Assembly (NCBI GenBank): GCA_001604185.1
Contig: LVAV01000018.1
Span: 1 to 64,000, forward strand
DNA length: 64,000 nt
Source: Clostridiales bacterium Firm_16
GTDB taxonomy: Bacteria; Bacillota; Clostridia; Saccharofermentanales; Saccharofermentanaceae
Direction: 5' to 3'
The translations under genes and the position numbers were made by a program. The notes below the pieces were generated by a model. It had not been told where the DNA came from. It saw only the letters and a program-made list of their open reading frames with translations, and did no database searches. This document shows positions 23,298-32,073 of this stretch, piece after piece (position 1 is the first letter of the stretch; every line of letters begins with the position of its first letter).

Positions 23298-26200
23298 TCA
23301 GATGGTTCCTCTCTCGATACCGTACTGCTTACAGATCTTCGTGAACTCCTCGCTCTGCGCGAAGAATACCAGTACGCTGTGTCTTGTCTGTCTGCCGGCT
23401 TTGAGTTCGCCGCTCCAGTAATTCACACCATCATCTGTGCATACTCTGTCCATAAAGGTTGCATAGAGTTTCTCGACAAAGGCTCTTTCTGACATATCCA
23501 ATCCGAGGAATTCCTCCGACTCGAAGAACTGCAGTGCCGCAGCAGCTCCGGTCTGTTCCAGGTTCGTCAATGCCAGTGACCAGTATTTCAGACCGCCGTC
23601 TTCTGCATCACGTCCCAGACAGCAGGTATAAAGACGGGTCGCAAACCGGATCGCGTTATCGGACGCACGGGTCGCTTTATGGTATTGCGCTCCGGATTTG
23701 ACGCCATAGGAAGCGCATACATCACACCATTCTGTTGATTCAATAAAGTCATTTACTACATCCGTGCGGGTCTTCTTTCCACTATTAATGGCTTCTACCC
23801 AGCCCTTCTTTCCCTCTGCATCCGACTGACGATCGAAGAAGGTCTTGTAAAGTGTCTCAACAAAATCATCCACATTCAGATTTCTGTTCATGAATTCCGG
23901 GGCATCCAGCAGGAAGAAACGTGCACAGTCTGCACCTGTCTTTCCTTCTTCCACGACCTGCTTGACCCAGAATGCTTTTCCTTCCGGATCGGAACTACGG
24001 TTCAGTGCGATCGTGTAGAGCCGCTCTACGAAGGTTTCGAATGTTCCACTCAAAGATTTCTGTGGCTCGAAGTGGTCCTGACCGACACAATTATACTTCG
24101 GCTTCTCTTTGAACAGATTCAAGCGCAGATCAACATAGTTCAGATTATTAAAATAGCTTAGATCCAGTTCCGTAAGAAGGTTGTCACTAACATCGATGTA
24201 AAGCAAGTTAGGATTCTTACTCAGATCCAGACTGGTCAGATCCATACTACAAAGGCTGATTTCTTCCAGATCCGGCAGGAAGCTGATATCTACTGTACCT
24301 ACCTTCGATCCATATAAACAGAGTCCGTGCAGTTTCACATTCTTGCTGAAGTCCGGAAGTTCATCGAATGTAGTTTCCGGGCACCACAACGATCCAAGAT
24401 TGAGATTATGGCTCACATCCAGTTTCGGTATTTTGCAATGGTCCATACTCAAGTATTCAAGGTTCTTGCAGGCCGACACATTCATCTGTCCGATCGTGCA
24501 AGTGTATAACATTATTTCTCTCAATTTTGTATTTGGGGAAAAATCAAGTTGTTGCAGATTTCCGTCAAAGCAGACGAAACTCTCAAGTCTCGGATTCTGG
24601 CTCAGATCGAGAGAAGTAATACTTTTTGCATCTATACATAATTCAACCAGTAACGACTGCTTACTAATATCAAGTTTAGTCAATTGAGGCGTAATAAGAT
24701 TCAATGACTCCAGTTTCGGATTCTGGCTCAGATCCAGCGTATCGATCACATTACTTTTCAGGATGATTCCCTCAAGTTCCGGATAATTGCCGACTTTGAC
24801 GGATGTAAGACTTTCACAATACAGAAAGAGCCCCTTCAGATTCGATCTGTCAGGAAGTTGCAGTGTTTTCAGAACCGGTGCCTCCAAAAGCACAGTTTCC
24901 AACTGTTTACTGTCAGACAGATTCAGCGAAGTCAGTTTCTCATCAACGATATTTACTATCTTAAGGTTCTTGTTTCCGCTAAGGTCCAGTATCTCTGCAG
25001 AAACATCAATATACAATTCAGAAATCATATCCAGCTTTGTCAGATCCAGTTTCTGAATTCCTCGTGCAAAACAATCCAGCGTGACTACGTTTACGCATCC
25101 GCTGATATCTACTGTCTTTATGTATCCCCTGTGATCCATTCCTTCGTCGATACTGATTTCTCGAAGGGCAACATTCTTACTCAGATCAAAGTCAGTTACT
25201 TTGGTATCATTACAACTGATTGATGTTAAATTCGTGAAATACTCAATTCCCTTGATTGAATAGATCTCCATATAATTCAGGTTCATCGATTGTACAGATG
25301 CCAGTTCCGATGCACTGAAATACCCATCCTGATTCCTGTCAAATTCGAGTACAAAGAAACGGAATTCCACATCCGGGAATGTATTCTCGTCGATCTTACA
25401 GACATTTTTCACCTGTTTCTTGCATGAGACCTTTGTTGCCTTGTCGAAAGAAAGCCAATAATATATGTCACTCTGCCAATCCGTGTAGAACGCATAATAT
25501 GTTCCCCTGTCTTCCAGTTTTTTCTCGTCATATACATCCGCGATCTGTGTGGCTCCGATTTCCAGCTTTGCTATTTTATTTCCTTCTGTGCTGCAAACGC
25601 AAAGACCCTGGTTCTGGCTCAGATCCAGCGAGGTCAATTGATTGTTGTCACAATCCAGTTTTACTAACGGAAGACACTTAGTTACATCAAGTGCAGTAAT
25701 TTTGTTGGAGCTGCATACAAGTTCACTAAGACAACCGTTGTGTGTTACATCCAGTTTGGACAGTTTGTTCTCCCTGCAATCAAGACTCTGGAGAAGAGGA
25801 AGCATACTGACATCTAATTTGCTCAGATTATCATTCATGCAAGACAATCCCAGCAATTCTACATTATGGGATACGTCCAGAGAGTTCAAAGGATTGTAGT
25901 CACAGAACAGAAATTGCAGATGTGCGTTTGTTGACAGATCCAGCTCATGTAGTTTATTACAATCTACAATGAGGTCTCTCAGGTTCTCACATCCACTAAC
26001 GTTAATTGATTCCAGTTCACCTTCAATCTCGAATTCTTCTCCTTTTTCATCAATATACGATATGCCGCCTGAACAATTTATAACCTCCAGATTTTTGTAC
26101 CCTGAGAAATCCAAAGATTTGATATGGTTGTATCCACAATACAATTGCGTAAGGTAGGCATTCTTGCTTATATCTACTTCCGTTAATTCATTTCCCGCAC

Positions 26201-26498
26201 AATTCAGGCATCCCAGATTGGGGAAGTATTCGACGCCTTTAACTGAAGTGACATTTTGCCCGCTACAGTTTAAATCACCTACCGTTTCCCTTTCTTCTGC
26301 GGACAATTTCCCATCTTTATTCTCATCGAATTCTTTTACAACTGAACGGAAATTGGCATCCGGAAAATGGGCTGCATCGATGGCAATATCGGAACCCGAT
26401 GACCCAGCGTTCTCCGTGTCGGCCTGAAGCATTCCTGAAGCAACTCCTAATACCAACGGCACGGCCAGTGTGGCTAACAGCACTTTTGCTTTTCTCAT
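23298..26498 (-). CDS. Secreted LRR protein with two EF-hand-like loops and C-terminal DUF4214 module
   Basis: A 1066-residue exported protein. The signal peptide is about 1-27 (ending near LQADTENAG). Two units follow, each an EF-hand-like loop (DENKDGKLSAEE near 59; DRNQDGYFSASE near 385) and then leucine-rich repeats, so the LRR half seems to be an internal duplication. The last 245 or so residues are the DUF4214 module shared with three other genes here. The repeats contain many LDLSxNxxL units. Expected location is the cell surface; the ligand is unknown. The gene is monocistronic with a strong terminator. No LPxTG or SLH motif. Confidence 0.85.
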   Translation of the reverse strand: MRKAKVLLATLAVPLVLGVASGMLQADTENAGSSGSDIAIDAAHFPDANFRSVVKEFDENKDGKLSAEERETVGDLNCSGQNVTSVKGVEYFPNLGCLNCAGNELTEVDISKNAYLTQLYCGYNHIKSLDFSGYKNLEVINCSGGISYIDEKGEEFEIEGELESINVSGCENLRDLIVDCNKLHELDLSTNAHLQFLFCDYNPLNSLDVSHNVELLGLSCMNDNLSKLDVSMLPLLQSLDCRENKLSKLDVTHNGCLSELVCSSNKITALDVTKCLPLVKLDCDNNQLTSLDLSQNQGLCVCSTEGNKIAKLEIGATQIADVYDEKKLEDRGTYYAFYTDWQSDIYYWLSFDKATKVSCKKQVKNVCKIDENTFPDVEFRFFVLEFDRNQDGYFSASELASVQSMNLNYMEIYSIKGIEYFTNLTSISCNDTKVTDFDLSKNVALREISIDEGMDHRGYIKTVDISGCVNVVTLDCFARGIQKLDLTKLDMISELYIDVSAEILDLSGNKNLKIVNIVDEKLTSLNLSDSKQLETVLLEAPVLKTLQLPDRSNLKGLFLYCESLTSVKVGNYPELEGIILKSNVIDTLDLSQNPKLESLNLITPQLTKLDISKQSLLVELCIDAKSITSLDLSQNPRLESFVCFDGNLQQLDFSPNTKLREIMLYTCTIGQMNVSACKNLEYLSMDHCKIPKLDVSHNLNLGSLWCPETTFDELPDFSKNVKLHGLCLYGSKVGTVDISFLPDLEEISLCSMDLTSLDLSKNPNLLYIDVSDNLLTELDLSYFNNLNYVDLRLNLFKEKPKYNCVGQDHFEPQKSLSGTFETFVERLYTIALNRSSDPEGKAFWVKQVVEEGKTGADCARFFLLDAPEFMNRNLNVDDFVETLYKTFFDRQSDAEGKKGWVEAINSGKKTRTDVVNDFIESTEWCDVCASYGVKSGAQYHKATRASDNAIRFATRLYTCCLGRDAEDGGLKYWSLALTNLEQTGAAAALQFFESEEFLGLDMSERAFVEKLYATFMDRVCTDDGVNYWSGELKAGRQTRHSVLVFFAQSEEFTKICKQYGIERGTI

Positions 26499-26570
26499 AA
26501 TGATCCTCCTTGTTTGAAATACTCTGTTTTCAAGAAAGCATCTCCCCCCAAGAGACTACATCTATACAAA

Positions 26571-26599
26571 GTAGAAATTTCCTGGCTGCAGATTTCTAC
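26571..26599. repeat. Small inverted repeat upstream of second LRR gene
   Basis: GTAGAAAT (26571-26578) and ATTTCTAC (26592-26599) around 13 nt, about 75 bp before the start codon at 26498. It could be an operator or leader hairpin. Confidence 0.35.
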
Positions 26600-26660
26600 A
26601 GCATCTGTATCTTTAGTATACATTAGATGTGCTCTTTGTATGTCCATTCCAAAAAAAACA

Positions 26661-26689
26661 AAGGGTCATCTCGGAATGAGACGACCCTT
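26661..26689 (-). terminator. Rho-independent terminator of third LRR gene
   Basis: AAGGGTCATCTC and GAGACGACCCTT pair with one mismatch around a 5-nt loop. On the minus strand TTTGTTTTTTTT follows. Confidence 0.88.
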
Positions 26690-26726
26690 CGATTACTCAA
26701 TTATTCTTTTGATTAATCTCTACGGA

Positions 26727-29630
26727 TCAGATAGTTCCTCGATCGATGCCGTACTGTTTACAGATCGAAGTGAATTCCGGAGACTGGGCAAAGAACGAGA
26801 TCACGCTCTTTCTGGTCTGTCTTCCGGCCTTGATCTCTCCGATCCAGTAGTTGACTTCACTGGCAGCCGGTTCTCTGTCCATGAAAGTCGTATACAGTCT
26901 CGTGATGTAATCCTCGTCAGTAGTATTGAATCCTACAAACTCTTCACCCTCAAAGAAGAACTGGGCCGCCTGGGCACCGGTCTTCTCCAGGTTGGTCAGA
27001 GCCAGGGACCAGTATGTGAGACCGCCTTCTTCTGCTTCACGCTTCAGGCAGCATGTATAAAGACGGGTCGCGAAGTTGATGGCATTCTTGGATGCCTTCG
27101 TCGCTTTATAGTATTTGGAACCGGACTTGACTCCGTATGTGGCACAGACATTGCACCACTCGGTAGACTCGATGAAATTGTTAACTACAACTGCACGGGT
27201 CATTCTGCCACTGTTGATCGCATCTACCCAGTTCAACTTACCCTCTTCATCCGATTCACGGTCGAAGAATGTCTTATAGAGTGTCTCGACAAAATCTTCT
27301 ACAGAAAGATTACGCTTCATGAATTCATCTGCATCCAGGAGGAAGAATCTTGCGCAGTCTGCACCGGTCTTTCCTTCCTCAACGACCTGCTTGACCCAGA
27401 AATCTTTTCCTTCCTTCTCCGACGGACGATTCAGGGCAACAGTATAGAGTCGCTCGACAAAGTCCTCGAAGGTCGGATCATTCGGAGTCGGTGTCGGGAC
27501 CGTAGTAGGCGTTACCGGTGTAGGTGTCGGAGGAGTTGGTGTCGTGTCGCCCGGCGTTGGCGTCGGAGGCGTAGGCGTCGGAGGAGTCGGTGTCGTTCCA
27601 CCCGGTGTTGGTGTCGGAGGCGGTGTAGTCTCAGGGGCCTCATTGGATACTAACAAAGTAGCGCTAAAACGGGAGTGGTTGCCATAGAAAACCTTTCCGG
27701 CTTCCGGAGTCTGACCTATTACATACAGTTCCTTCGATGCATCCGTGCCCTTATCCAATTCCACTGTGATCTCGACATAGCAGAACCCATGCCACTTCAG
27801 TTCCTGTGTAAGTTTTTTCTTGGCTTCATTACACTTCATACCGACAAGATCCGGAATGGTTATCGGCGGCAGCGGTGTCGGCTTTGTATACGGTTGTCTT
27901 GTCAGGGTTACATCTTTATTGAATCTCAGGAAGAAATATCCGTCTTCCTCTTGGCTTTCATAGTAATAGTACTTACCGTCTTGCAACTTCGGTTCGTGAT
28001 TATCGACCAGGTTTTCCAATGCCGTACATCCGTAGATGTTCAGATAATTAATTTTCGTTCCGGCTACATCCACGCATACCAGTTTCGGGGTGAAATTCAG
28101 GGCCAGTGAATAGATTTCCGAATCTACGCAAGCGACGACTTCCAGATTCTTGTTCTGGCAGAAGTCCAAAGATTTTATTTTTGTCCTGCTGACATCCAGA
28201 TCGACCAGGTTTGAAAAGTATGACAGATCCAGGTCAGAAATGCCTGTATCTTCAATCCAGAGGTTCTCAATAGCGCGGTTTTCGGAAAGATCGATCTCGG
28301 TGATCGTGGTGCCTCCGATGTTAAGAGTTGTCAGCTTTCGGTTCTTGCTGACATCCAGTTTTGCTATAGAATTGTCTCTCACAGAAAGAGTTTCCAGATT
28401 CGGCAGCATGGAAACATCAATTGACGTAATCTTGTTAGCGCCAACATAGAGTTCCATGAGTTTGGTATTCTTACTGACATCGATCTTGCTGATCTCATTT
28501 TCACCGACATCCAGGGATTCCAGTTTGGAGAGGCAGGATACATCGACAGATGTAAGTTTAGCATCATAACACATTACTGACGTCAGCGACAGATTCTTGG
28601 AAAAGTCAAGAGACTTAATGGGAGTACTGCAAAGTTCTAAAATCTCAAGTTTCGTGCAAGCAGACAAATCCAGACTAGAGATGTTGCTGTCATCGATCAT
28701 CAATTCTACAAGCTCCGCCTGTTCATCAAGTTTCAATCCGTTCAGTTCACTTCCGTACAGCTGCAACGTCTTAAGTTTTGTGCATCCCTTGAGAGAAAGA
28801 GTCTGTAATTTTGTATACATGCAGCTCAGAGTCTCGAGTTCTGCGTTATCACTGATATAAAGCTTCTCCAGGTTCTGAAGATCCTCAGCGTTTCCGAGGA
28901 TCAGCTCCTTCAGTTTCGTCTCGCGGCAATTCAGGGTTGTCAGACTCGGGCATTCGTAAACATCGAGTGTTTCAAGAGGATTCTTGCTGCAATCCAGATA
29001 GGCAAGTGACTCTGCATCAGAAACATACAATTCCTTCAATTCATTTCCGTAGCAGATCAGTTCTTCTAGTAAATCAAAATCGGGGATACCCAGTTCCGTC
29101 AGCTTACAATCCGAGCAGTTCAGTTTTACAAGAGAAGACGTAGAGAAAAAATAGATTTTCTCGATTGGCGTTCCCTTACAGTTGAGAATCTGGAGATTCG
29201 GGCATTCACAAAGATTCAGCGTCGTCAACTTGGTCCCGCTGCAATTCAACTCATACAGAAAACCGTTCGACGGTGCCAGCTCCAACTCTGTGATCTCACA
29301 TCCGGAGCAATCCAGTTTCTCCAGTGCGGACAGGTATTCTATACCTGTCAGATCCTTGATACCGGAGTTGGCCAGGTTCAACTCTGTGATCTTTTCGATT
29401 TCGTCATCCTGAAGATACCCGTCTGAATTAAAATCGTATTCCGTAAGAACTTCACGGAACTTGGCATCCTTGAAATTCTCAGGCGAGATCTGGGCAACGT
29501 CTTCGAGGATCTGGTTCGAACCTTCATCTGCACGGGTCTGCGACGCAGGAACCGACCAGGCCGCTACGACCAGAGCACCAAGTGCTGCCGCGCCGGCTAC
29601 AATGCTTTTTCTCTTCCACATGTTATGCAT
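26727..29630 (-). CDS. Secreted LRR protein with PASTA-like domain, Thr/Pro linker and DUF4214 module
   Basis: A 967-residue exported protein: signal peptide (about 1-34), EF-hand-like loop DFNSDGYLQDDE near 67, about 22 leucine-rich repeats to about 560, a PASTA-like unit (about 610-675; IPDLVGMKCNEAKKKL and YVIGQTPEAGKVF), a PTPTP/PGGTTPT linker of about 55 residues, and the shared DUF4214 module (about 720-967). PASTA domains bind peptidoglycan or beta-lactams in kinases and PBPs; here one could hold the protein to the wall. The ATG follows GGAG by 9 nt. It lies directly upstream of its paralog at 23298-26498, each with its own terminator. Confidence 0.85.
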   Translation of the reverse strand: MHNMWKRKSIVAGAAALGALVVAAWSVPASQTRADEGSNQILEDVAQISPENFKDAKFREVLTEYDFNSDGYLQDDEIEKITELNLANSGIKDLTGIEYLSALEKLDCSGCEITELELAPSNGFLYELNCSGTKLTTLNLCECPNLQILNCKGTPIEKIYFFSTSSLVKLNCSDCKLTELGIPDFDLLEELICYGNELKELYVSDAESLAYLDCSKNPLETLDVYECPSLTTLNCRETKLKELILGNAEDLQNLEKLYISDNAELETLSCMYTKLQTLSLKGCTKLKTLQLYGSELNGLKLDEQAELVELMIDDSNISSLDLSACTKLEILELCSTPIKSLDFSKNLSLTSVMCYDAKLTSVDVSCLSKLESLDVGENEISKIDVSKNTKLMELYVGANKITSIDVSMLPNLETLSVRDNSIAKLDVSKNRKLTTLNIGGTTITEIDLSENRAIENLWIEDTGISDLDLSYFSNLVDLDVSRTKIKSLDFCQNKNLEVVACVDSEIYSLALNFTPKLVCVDVAGTKINYLNIYGCTALENLVDNHEPKLQDGKYYYYESQEEDGYFFLRFNKDVTLTRQPYTKPTPLPPITIPDLVGMKCNEAKKKLTQELKWHGFCYVEITVELDKGTDASKELYVIGQTPEAGKVFYGNHSRFSATLLVSNEAPETTPPPTPTPGGTTPTPPTPTPPTPTPGDTTPTPPTPTPVTPTTVPTPTPNDPTFEDFVERLYTVALNRPSEKEGKDFWVKQVVEEGKTGADCARFFLLDADEFMKRNLSVEDFVETLYKTFFDRESDEEGKLNWVDAINSGRMTRAVVVNNFIESTEWCNVCATYGVKSGSKYYKATKASKNAINFATRLYTCCLKREAEEGGLTYWSLALTNLEKTGAQAAQFFFEGEEFVGFNTTDEDYITRLYTTFMDREPAASEVNYWIGEIKAGRQTRKSVISFFAQSPEFTSICKQYGIDRGTI

Positions 29631-29707
29631 TTATGCACACTCCTTTCACGGAAACTTCCGTTCGATCTGCTTGCACACGGATCGATAACAATAATAGTCA
29701 TGCACTT

Positions 29708-29713
29708 ATTATA
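29708..29713 (-). promoter_or_regulatory. Putative -10 of third LRR gene
   Basis: A perfect TATAAT on the minus strand preceded by GGG, about 78 nt before the start codon. No clear -35. Confidence 0.4.
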
Positions 29714-29757
29714 CCCTATTTCGCTAATCTCCGAGATGATATCAAAGGCATTTGCGG

Positions 29758-29763
29758 TATAAT
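29758..29763 (+). promoter_or_regulatory. Putative -10 of zinc-ribbon gene
   Basis: A perfect TATAAT about 140 nt before the start at 29906, divergent from the LRR promoter 45 bp away. No clear -35. Confidence 0.4.
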
Positions 29764-29905
29764 TTAATTGTACGGAAAGAACTACCCGATTGCTCACGCA
29801 CACCATCTACGAGGTGAAAGATGAATACGCGACAGAGCTTTTCCCTAAGAATAATGAAGCATCGTCTTCGGAAGATACAGAACACTAGATCAAGGAGGGC
29901 ATATC

Positions 29906-31180
29906 ATGATCACATCATGCAAGAATTGTGGAAGCCCGGTGACTTTCGATCCGAATTCCCAACAAGTCGTATGTCACGTCTGCGGAAGCATACAGACCAT
30001 CACTGACGCAGGAACCGAGGGTGCCTATCAGGAGATTGTACCTCAGTTCCAGGAACCGGTCGCACCTTCTCCGGATGCTGCGGTGACCGGTGGTCCTGTA
30101 CAGGAATTCATGCAGTACTACGTGTACAGCTGCAGTGCCTGTGGCGGCGAGATCGTCATCAATGGTTCCGAAGCATCTACTACATGTATTTACTGCGGCA
30201 GTCCCAGCGTGGTTTTTAACCGTGTCGCAGAAGGAAACCGTCCGGACTATATCATCCCCTTCGCCATCTCCAAGGAGACTGTTATTGAGATGCTTAAGGG
30301 CCGTTTTCACGGCGGATCCTATGTGCCGGACGAATTCAAAAATCTCAATCCCGATCTGGTGCGTGGAATCTATATTCCTTACTGGCTGGTGGATGCATAC
30401 CATACTGAGTCTTCCATTATCAGCGGTACGACTACATCCGAGAGAACTTCCAAGGTCCTCTACTTCGGACGAAGTGCACGGCTTCAGATGAACCAGGTGC
30501 CGGTGGAGGCCTCCATCATGCTGAGCGACGAGAGTTCGAAACGTCTGGAGCCTTACGATTTCTCACACATCCGTCCTTTCGACGAGTCATATCTGCTGGG
30601 TTTCTATTCCAATATGTCGGACCTGACTTTCGGACAGCTTCGGACCTATATCGACCAGCGGGCCTCGGATGCCTATAAGCGAAAGATCACTGCGGATGTT
30701 ACGGCGTACCATACGAGCATCATGCATACCCGTTCTACTACACTTATTGATTCGAATATCAAGTATCTGCTGGTTCCGGTCTGGTTTGTTACCGTCATGT
30801 ACGAAGGAAAACCGCATACCATTCTCGTAAACGGAGATACCGGCAAGATCGTCTGTGGTCTTCCCTATAACAAGAAGCGCTTCAAGAGGAATGTGATCGC
30901 GATCGCTTCTGCAGTGGGCGGTGCTTATGCTCTGTTCCACTTCCTGGTCGCCAACATCGGCACCGGAATGGCCAGTTTCTTCGGCGAAGTACCTGCCGAA
31001 ACCCGCGGTTTCATGTCCGCCATCACTGGTATCACGTCCTTCATCCACTCGGTACCGTTCCTTCTGGTAGCACTCGTCGTATTCCTTATCGGACTACACA
31101 AGCACCAGCAGCTGCTACGTCAGATCGAGAGAACACAGTCCGAAGACATTTTCAACTTCACGAAGAAGAGACAGGGGTGA
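29906..31180 (+). CDS. Zinc-ribbon membrane protein
   Basis: A 424-residue protein. It has two N-terminal zinc ribbons (CKNCG with CHVCG at about 5-27; CSACGG with CIYCGS at about 75-98), a soluble middle part of about 200 residues with a YIPYWLVDAY-like segment, and two hydrophobic segments near the C-terminus (about 335-358 and 380-400). It resembles the other zinc-ribbon protein at 62377-63951 in layout. Such TFIIB-type zinc-ribbon proteins are common in Bacillota and uncharacterised. AAGGAGGG precedes ATG 29906. A small membrane protein gene follows at 5 bp. Confidence 0.8.
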   Translation: MITSCKNCGSPVTFDPNSQQVVCHVCGSIQTITDAGTEGAYQEIVPQFQEPVAPSPDAAVTGGPVQEFMQYYVYSCSACGGEIVINGSEASTTCIYCGSPSVVFNRVAEGNRPDYIIPFAISKETVIEMLKGRFHGGSYVPDEFKNLNPDLVRGIYIPYWLVDAYHTESSIISGTTTSERTSKVLYFGRSARLQMNQVPVEASIMLSDESSKRLEPYDFSHIRPFDESYLLGFYSNMSDLTFGQLRTYIDQRASDAYKRKITADVTAYHTSIMHTRSTTLIDSNIKYLLVPVWFVTVMYEGKPHTILVNGDTGKIVCGLPYNKKRFKRNVIAIASAVGGAYALFHFLVANIGTGMASFFGEVPAETRGFMSAITGITSFIHSVPFLLVALVVFLIGLHKHQQLLRQIERTQSEDIFNFTKKRQG

Positions 31181-31184
31181 GTTT

Positions 31185-31499
31185 ATGATATTGTCATTGA
31201 TCATCAGTATTATCCTGGGATTACTGTTCGGCGCAGGTGTTGCGTTCCTGGTCTGCAGTATTTCCTTAAGCAAATCCAATAACTATGGTGACACCACTGT
31301 CAACGACCAGCCTCTGATCAGCCAGTTAACCATCACGAACCGCGCAAACAACATGGTCCGGACCAACATGTCTTTCGAGAATTATCTGACCCAGAGCATG
31401 CAGGAAACCGTGAACAGCGATCACCACAAATATCTCATGGGCCGTTCCATCAAGGGACGTGACGACGAGCTGGTGACCCACGAGCGAGCCGTCCGCTAA
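31185..31499 (+). CDS. Small single-span membrane protein
   Basis: A 104-residue protein with an N-terminal membrane helix (about 3-25, glycine-containing) and a polar tail with no known motif. It lies 4 bp after the zinc-ribbon gene and shares its GGGGTGAG ribosome-binding site region, so it is probably co-translated and may be its partner at the membrane. Function unknown. Confidence 0.65.
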   Translation: MILSLIISIILGLLFGAGVAFLVCSISLSKSNNYGDTTVNDQPLISQLTITNRANNMVRTNMSFENYLTQSMQETVNSDHHKYLMGRSIKGRDDELVTHERAVR

Positions 31500-31522
31500 T
31501 GACGAACGCCCCAGGCAGGTGT

Positions 31523-31565
31523 GTACGACAGTTTTTCATTTGGCGAGGATTACGTCGTATGATGG
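31523..31565. repeat. 43-bp direct repeat, copy 1
   Basis: Begins GTACGACAG and ends ACGTCGTATGATGG. Identical to the copy at 31745-31787. TACGAC and GTCGTA near its two ends could pair as a short stem. Confidence 0.9.
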
Positions 31566-31744
31566 GACAAACTCAGGCAGGTGCATATGACGGAATTGCA
31601 GTTTGAGCGCTTCTCGTCCTACGTTTTTCCCTGAATTGTAGGACTGTTTAAGTTTTTCCAGAAGATCCGTCGTATGATTTCAGCCGGAACGTAGGACTAT
31701 TTTTTACTCAAGCATAGAAACCGTCTGATAAAATTGCATGAAAC

Positions 31745-31787
31745 GTACGACAGTTTTTCATTTGGCGAGGATTACGTCGTATGATGG
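31745..31787. repeat. 43-bp direct repeat, copy 2
   Basis: Exact copy of 31523-31565, starting 222 bp after it. Confidence 0.9.
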
Positions 31788-31972
31788 CGGGACCGCGATC
31801 ACGTACATACGACAGATCTACGAATTGTGAGATTTCTGTCGTAGCGTATCACGGAACAGATCGCATCGCTGACCAGATTTCCGCAGACAAGAACACGGCC
31901 GCAGTTCGGGCAGGAGCGCAGCCGCAACGCAGACGAGAGCATCGCAGACCTGCACTATCACAAACATAAAAA

Positions 31973-32004
31973 GAGGGACCTCAAAATCACTTTTGAGGTC
32001 CCTC
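31973..32004 (-). terminator. Rho-independent terminator of gap
   Basis: A perfect 14-bp stem (GAGGGACCTCAAAA and TTTTGAGGTCCCTC, 4-nt loop) followed on the minus strand by TTTTTATG. Confidence 0.93.
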
Positions 32005-32030
32005 ACTTTTAACTTTTTAAACCGAGTAAC

Positions 32031-32048
32031 TATTAGCCCAGCTCAGCG
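32031..32048 (-). repeat. Partial duplicate of the gap 3' end
   Basis: On the minus strand this reads CGCTGAGCTGGGCTAATA, matching the last codons and stop of gap (CGCTGAACTCGGCTAATA at 32072-32089) at 16 of 18 positions, about 41 nt downstream. Confidence 0.6.
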
Positions 32049-32073
32049 TTTATGCCGAACTCTTTCGAATCTA

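Larger units (their letters stand above)
31500..31972. repeat. Gene-free region with clustered TACGAC/GTCGTA motifs
   Basis: No credible gene. TACGAC or its complement GTCGTA occurs seven times between about 31525 and 31843, often as TACGACAG or CGTCGTATGAT and sometimes as a TACGAC...GTCGTA inverted pair. Degenerate versions (GTAGGACT, CGTCCTACG) lie between. The same hexamer is clustered at 43.8-44.2 kb. Confidence 0.65.

Noticed and set aside
29821-30006. Short frame just before the zinc-ribbon gene
   Set aside because: Overlaps the better-supported start at 29906 (AAGGAGGG) and resembles no protein.
31781-31969. 62-codon frame in the repeat region
   Set aside because: No ribosome-binding site, starts inside a repeat copy, Arg/Ala-rich without any motif.
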